From Candidatus Equimonas faecalis (GTDB lineage Bacteria; Bacteroidota; Bacteroidia; Bacteroidales; Bacteroidaceae), in the NCBI GenBank assembly GCA_018066245.1, contig JAGHRT010000054.1:1-60914 (forward strand): DNA of 60,914 bases. The letters run 5' to 3'. A model generated the notes under the pieces. The model was not told the DNA's origin. It worked only from the letters and a program-made list of their open reading frames with translations, and made no database searches. Positions 58,262-60,914 of this stretch are shown piece by piece (position 1 is the first letter of the stretch; each line of letters opens with the position of its first letter). The translations under genes and the position numbers were made by a program.

Positions 58262-58280
58262 CTACTGCAAGGTGCAGTAG
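58262..58280 (-). promoter_or_regulatory. leader hairpin of DUF2851-dprA
   Basis: CTACTGCA and TGCAGTAG form an 8-bp stem with a three-base loop just downstream of the expected transcript start and about 29 bases before the ATG. No T-run follows. It could be an operator or an mRNA structure. Confidence 0.5.
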
Positions 58281-58293
58281 TCTTTTGAGCACA

Positions 58294-58325
58294 CAAAGTT
58301 ACGCTTTTGTGCTGAATTTGCCAAG
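58294..58325 (-). promoter_or_regulatory. promoter of DUF2851-dprA
   Basis: TAACTTTG (58301-58294) with CTTG (58325-58322) 20 bases upstream on the minus strand: a good -7 and a one-mismatch -33. Confidence 0.7.
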
Positions 58326-58341
58326 GCAGACAGGGGGAAAG

Positions 58342-58373
58342 CTTGGCCGTCCGCGTTTTTTTTGTTACTTTTG
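58342..58373 (+). promoter_or_regulatory. promoter of the DEAD-box helicase
   Basis: CTTG (58342-58345), a 20-base spacer and TACTTTTG (58366-58373). The ATG at 58382 is only 8 bases past the -7 element, so the mRNA leader would be very short. Confidence 0.65.
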
Positions 58374-58381
58374 TCCGTGAA

Positions 58382-60508
58382 ATGAAGACTTTTGAAGAAC
58401 TTGGCCTCGCCGCCCCGTTGCTGCGTGCCGTAGAGGAGCTGGGATTTGTGGCTCCCATGCCCGTGCAGGAGGCTGTGATACCTGTATTGCTCAGTGAGCA
58501 GCGTGACATCATCGCCCTGGCGCAGACCGGCACAGGCAAGACGGCTACCTTCGGCCTGCCTCTGCTGCAAAAAATCGTGGGGCTGGCCCCCGCTGACCCT
58601 GAGGTGGTTACCGCTCCCCTGCCGGGCGATGAAACTATCGGCGGGATAGATGAAACTGTCGGCGGGATAGATGAAACTGTCGGCGGACTTGTTGAAACTG
58701 TCGGCGACCAGGAAAGAAAGCAAGGCTTGCCGCACCTGCGGCCCGGCGACCGGGAAACAGGCAGTTCGGCTGCCGCACCTGCGGCCGGCGGGAGCCGCAC
58801 GCCCCGAGCCATTGTGCTGAGCCCCACCCGCGAACTGTGCGTGCAAATCGCCGGCGACCTGCAATCCTACGCCCAGCACCTGCCCACCATGCGCATAGTA
58901 TGCGTCTATGGCGGTGCCAACATCTATCCCCAGATAAAGGAACTGGAGCGCGGAGCCGACATCGTGGTGGCCACCCCAGGACGCCTCATCGACCTCATGG
59001 AGAGGGGCGTGGCCGACCTCGGCACCGTGGCCAACGTGGTGCTGGACGAGGCCGACGAGATGCTGAACATGGGCTTCTCGGAAAGCATCGACCGCATCTT
59101 GGAGGGCGTGCCGCCCACGCGCACCACATGGCTCTTCTCCGCCACCATGAGCCGCGAAGTGCAGAAGGTGGCCCAGCGCTACCTCAAGGGGCACCGCGAA
59201 ATAGTGGTGGGCTCCCGCAATGAGGGCGCGGAGAACGTGAACCACGTGTGCTACGTAGTAAAGGCCGCCGACAAGTACCGTGCGCTGAAGCGACTGGTGG
59301 ACTATCATCCGCATATCTACGCCATCGTTTTCTGCCGCACGCGCCGCGAAACGGCAGAGGTGGCCGCCGGACTCATACGCGACGGCTACAACGCCGAAGC
59401 CCTGCACGGCGACCTCTCGCAGCTGCAGCGCGACCAGACAATGCTCAAGTTCCGCGAACACCGCACCCAGTTGCTCGTAGCCACCGACGTGGCCGCACGC
59501 GGACTCGACGTGGAGGACCTCACGCACGTCATAAACTATGGTCTGCCCGACGACGTGGAGAACTACACCCACCGCTCCGGTCGCACCGGAAGGGCGGGAA
59601 AGAACGGCACGTCGCTGAGCATTATCCACGTTAAGGAGAAGCATAAGGTGCGCCTTATAGAAAAGACCATCGGCAAAGCCTTCGACATGGCACAGCTCCC
59701 CGAGCCGCGCGACATCTGCCAGCGCCAGCTCTTCCGCGTCATCGACCAACTGGAACGCACGGAGGTGGACGAGGAACAGATAGCCCCCTTCATAGGCGAA
59801 GTGATGGGCAAGCTCTCATGGCTCTCGAAGGAGGACATCGTGAAGCGCCTCGTGCAGCAAGAGTTCGGGCGGTTCGTGGCCTACTACTCACAGGAAAAAC
59901 CCATCGAGGCCCCCACTGCGGAAAAAGGACGTAAGAGTGCAAGCCGCTCCCAGAGCACCTCTCCGAAGGGAGAGCGGGGAGAAGTGTCCCCCGGCTATGC
60001 CCGCCTGTTCCTCAACCTGGGCAAGAAGGACCGCTTCTATGCCCGCGACGTGATTAACCTTGTGAACCGCTACGTCAAAGGCCGCGTAGATATAGGCCAC
60101 ATAGAGTTGGCCGACCGCTTCTCCCTGTTTGAGGTGCCCGAGGCCGAGGCACGCATGGTCATCAACGCCATGAGCAAAGCCAAGGCAGCCGACCGCCGCG
60201 TGGTGGTGGACTTCGACCGCGACCAGGCCTCCCGTCCCGCCAAAGGCTCCCGCCGAGCCTCCCGGGCACTCTCCGAAGCGGAAAACACGGATTGGGAGGA
60301 ATCTTCTGCCTCCCCCCGTGATGGCGAGGCCTGGCAGGACCGTGGACGCAAGCCTCGGGGCGGCGCATCTCACGAGGGCCGCACCCAGACGAAGAAGGAG
60401 ATACGGGCGCAGCGCAATGCCGACCGTAAAGCCGCCCGTAAGGCTGAGAAACAAAACCGCAAGGCCAAGCAGTTCACAGCCGACGACTGGAAGCAATTTT
60501 TCAAATAA
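58382..60508 (+). CDS. DEAD-box RNA helicase with in-frame repeat insertion
   Basis: A 708-residue DEAD-box ATPase remodelling RNA. In order: Q motif (TFEELGLAAPLLRAVEELGF), motif I AQTGTGKT (47-54), PTRELC, LDEADEM, SATMS, RRETAEVA region, VATDVAARGLDV and HRSGRTGRAG. A DbpA-like RNA-binding domain follows (RLFLNLGKKDRFYARDVINL), then a basic tail (KAARKAEKQNRKAKQF). Between motif I and Ia, residues about 72-140 are an unusual insertion holding four copies of a seven-residue repeat (DETVGGI type, 83-108) and an A/G-rich stretch. These are encoded by intergenic-type repeat DNA. The start is fixed by the Q motif. Confidence 0.93.
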   Translation: MKTFEELGLAAPLLRAVEELGFVAPMPVQEAVIPVLLSEQRDIIALAQTGTGKTATFGLPLLQKIVGLAPADPEVVTAPLPGDETIGGIDETVGGIDETVGGLVETVGDQERKQGLPHLRPGDRETGSSAAAPAAGGSRTPRAIVLSPTRELCVQIAGDLQSYAQHLPTMRIVCVYGGANIYPQIKELERGADIVVATPGRLIDLMERGVADLGTVANVVLDEADEMLNMGFSESIDRILEGVPPTRTTWLFSATMSREVQKVAQRYLKGHREIVVGSRNEGAENVNHVCYVVKAADKYRALKRLVDYHPHIYAIVFCRTRRETAEVAAGLIRDGYNAEALHGDLSQLQRDQTMLKFREHRTQLLVATDVAARGLDVEDLTHVINYGLPDDVENYTHRSGRTGRAGKNGTSLSIIHVKEKHKVRLIEKTIGKAFDMAQLPEPRDICQRQLFRVIDQLERTEVDEEQIAPFIGEVMGKLSWLSKEDIVKRLVQQEFGRFVAYYSQEKPIEAPTAEKGRKSASRSQSTSPKGERGEVSPGYARLFLNLGKKDRFYARDVINLVNRYVKGRVDIGHIELADRFSLFEVPEAEARMVINAMSKAKAADRRVVVDFDRDQASRPAKGSRRASRALSEAENTDWEESSASPRDGEAWQDRGRKPRGGASHEGRTQTKKEIRAQRNADRKAARKAEKQNRKAKQFTADDWKQFFK
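58626..58712. repeat. 21-bp repeat array inside the helicase gene
   Basis: A-type units start at 58635 (CTATCGGCGGGATAGATG), 58656, 58677 (CTGTCGGCGGGATAG and CTGTCGGCGGACTTG) and 58698, each exactly 21 bases apart, so the reading frame is preserved. The T-run of the intergenic form is replaced by GAAA. Confidence 0.93.
58729..58792. repeat. GCCGCACCTGCGG palindrome repeat, two copies in the helicase
   Basis: GCCGCACCTGCGGCC occurs at 58729-58743 and again at 58772-58786, and a third copy with the same flank lies in the intergenic region at 60618-60638. The copies at 58772 and 60618 share the following GGCGG as well. Together with the 21-bp array this suggests that a whole intergenic element lies inside the gene. 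Confidence 0.8.
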
Positions 60509-60538
60509 AGACACCTTCTCCTTCTCCCTAAGAGAAAG

Positions 60539-60600
60539 AAAAAATAGTCCGCCGACAGGAAAAACTGTCGGCGGACTATTTTTCCCTATAGGCGGACTAA
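60539..60600. repeat. 22-bp-type intergenic repeat locus 12
   Basis: A facing pair of A units (hairpin 60540-60583) is followed at 60586 by a hybrid unit (CTATAGGCGGACTAAG) 21 bases after the forward A start at 60565, and then by the GCCGCACCTGCGG element at 60618. The same mixture of elements is found inside the upstream helicase gene. Confidence 0.85.
60540..60583. terminator. bidirectional terminator after the helicase
   Basis: The arms 60540-60558 and 60565-60583 pair over 19 bp (core TAGTCCGCCGACAG / CTGTCGGCGGACTA plus A/T ends) around a six-base loop. T-runs flank the GC core on both strands, so it can stop both the helicase and the incoming leftward gene. Confidence 0.87.
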
Positions 60601-60658
60601 GAATGGGGAGTATGGTTGCCGCACCTGCGGCCGGCGGACTAAGAATGAGAAATAAAAG

Positions 60659-60682
60659 AGGCCACGGCATTCGCCGTGGCCT
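60659..60682 (-). terminator. terminator of the right-edge gene
   Basis: AGGCCACGGC and GCCGTGGCCT form a perfect 10-bp stem with a four-base loop. On the minus strand it is followed by CTTTTATTTCTC. It lies 6 bases beyond the stop codon of the leftward gene. Confidence 0.85.
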
Positions 60683-60687
60683 AAGCT

Positions 60688-60914
60688 TTATTTAACGAGA
60701 AGTTTACGTCCGTCCTGTATGGCTATGCTGCCGTGCCGGGGGGCGGCGGGCTGGCCTTGGAGGTTGTAGATGGCGGAGGAGGAAGCAGGAGCGGCGGGCT
60801 CGGCGAGTACGGTGCCGATACCGGTGAAGAGGGGATCGTCGTCGCTCACCTCTGCATCTTCCATGCGTACCTGGGCGGCGTTCACGATTTCCATGCTCTC
60901 GGCATCCAGCAGGA
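60688..60914 (-). CDS. secreted protein, C-terminal part (5' end off window)
   Basis: Seventy-five codons enter from the right edge. The last 30 residues (AIYNLQGQPAAPRHGSIAIQ, then DGRKLLVK) match the C-terminal domain seen on many Prevotella and other Bacteroidales secreted proteins (pattern Y-N-L-x-G-Q ... G-x-x-I ... G-x-K-x-L-V-K), which resembles secretion or surface-sorting tails. The domain carrying the function lies outside the window. Confidence 0.75.
   Translation of the reverse strand, partial: LLDAESMEIVNAAQVRMEDAEVSDDDPLFTGIGTVLAEPAAPASSSAIYNLQGQPAAPRHGSIAIQDGRKLLVK

Overview
The window is a stretch of a Bacteroidota chromosome, most likely from a GC-rich relative of Prevotella (order Bacteroidales). 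Three things support this. Several promoters have the Bacteroidota form, TTTG, about 20 bases, then TAnnTTTG. Families typical of the group are present (DUF4250, DUF3109, DUF2851, DUF4369, NTP_transf_5, GHL10, short ECF sigma plus anti-sigma pairs). The gene orders acpP-fabF-rnc and DUF2851-dprA are both here. I place it no lower than Prevotellaceae-like. No rRNA, CRISPR, integrase or transposase was seen.

Layout. Positions 1-1500 are AT-rich and gene-poor, with the start of an NAAA/acid-ceramidase-like lipoprotein running off the left edge. A tRNA-Leu(CAA) with its own promoter and terminator follows, then manC. From 2.9 to 25.3 kb almost everything is leftward housekeeping: rnc, fabF, acpP, a DsbD-like reductase, dus, a CPBP protease, ribF, a TrhP/U32 protein, a GH20 hexosaminidase, a (rightward) ECF sigma factor pair, an FKBP lipoprotein, glyS, two glycosyltransferases, two lipoproteins, lgt and ychF. 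From 27.2 to 43.1 kb there is a rightward surface-glycan locus: Wzx flippase, a fucosyltransferase-like enzyme, a HAD-nucleotidyltransferase fusion, an Asp/Glu racemase homologue, LicD, a Wzy-like polymerase, five further sugar transferases or GT-A proteins, two acyltransferases, WecG/TagA, DUF4250, NTP_transf_5 and a WcaJ-like initiating enzyme. Its middle (about 27.6-39.7 kb) is clearly AT-rich, as expected for an exchanged serotype cassette. It is followed by a two-domain phosphoesterase, a GHL10 hydrolase and recX. From 47 to 58.2 kb genes run leftward again: a Zn-type CobW GTPase, DUF3109, an EndoF1-like GH18, ung, speA, aroK, topA, dprA and DUF2851. A DEAD-box helicase runs rightward at 58.4-60.5 kb, and the C-terminal part of a secreted protein enters from the right edge.

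The most unusual structure is a family of short intergenic arrays, at 13 loci in 61 kb. They are built from 21-bp units (core CTGTCGGCGGACT, then a T-run) and 22-bp units (core CTGCCGTATAGGAT, then a T-run). In the three convergent gene junctions that carry them, two units face each other and make strong terminator hairpins. Elsewhere they form tandem runs of 2-5 units between co-directional genes. One run of only 21-bp units lies in frame inside the DEAD-box helicase as a seven-residue protein repeat. A divergent array with the same 22-bp pitch (core TATACACTAG) lies upstream of the glycan locus. I do not recognise this family.

The most interesting gene set is the overlapping trio HAD-nucleotidyltransferase / Asp-Glu racemase homologue / LicD at 29.5-32.3 kb. 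It looks like a pathway for making, activating and attaching an unusual phospho-linked substituent to the glycan; the substituent itself cannot be read from the sequence.
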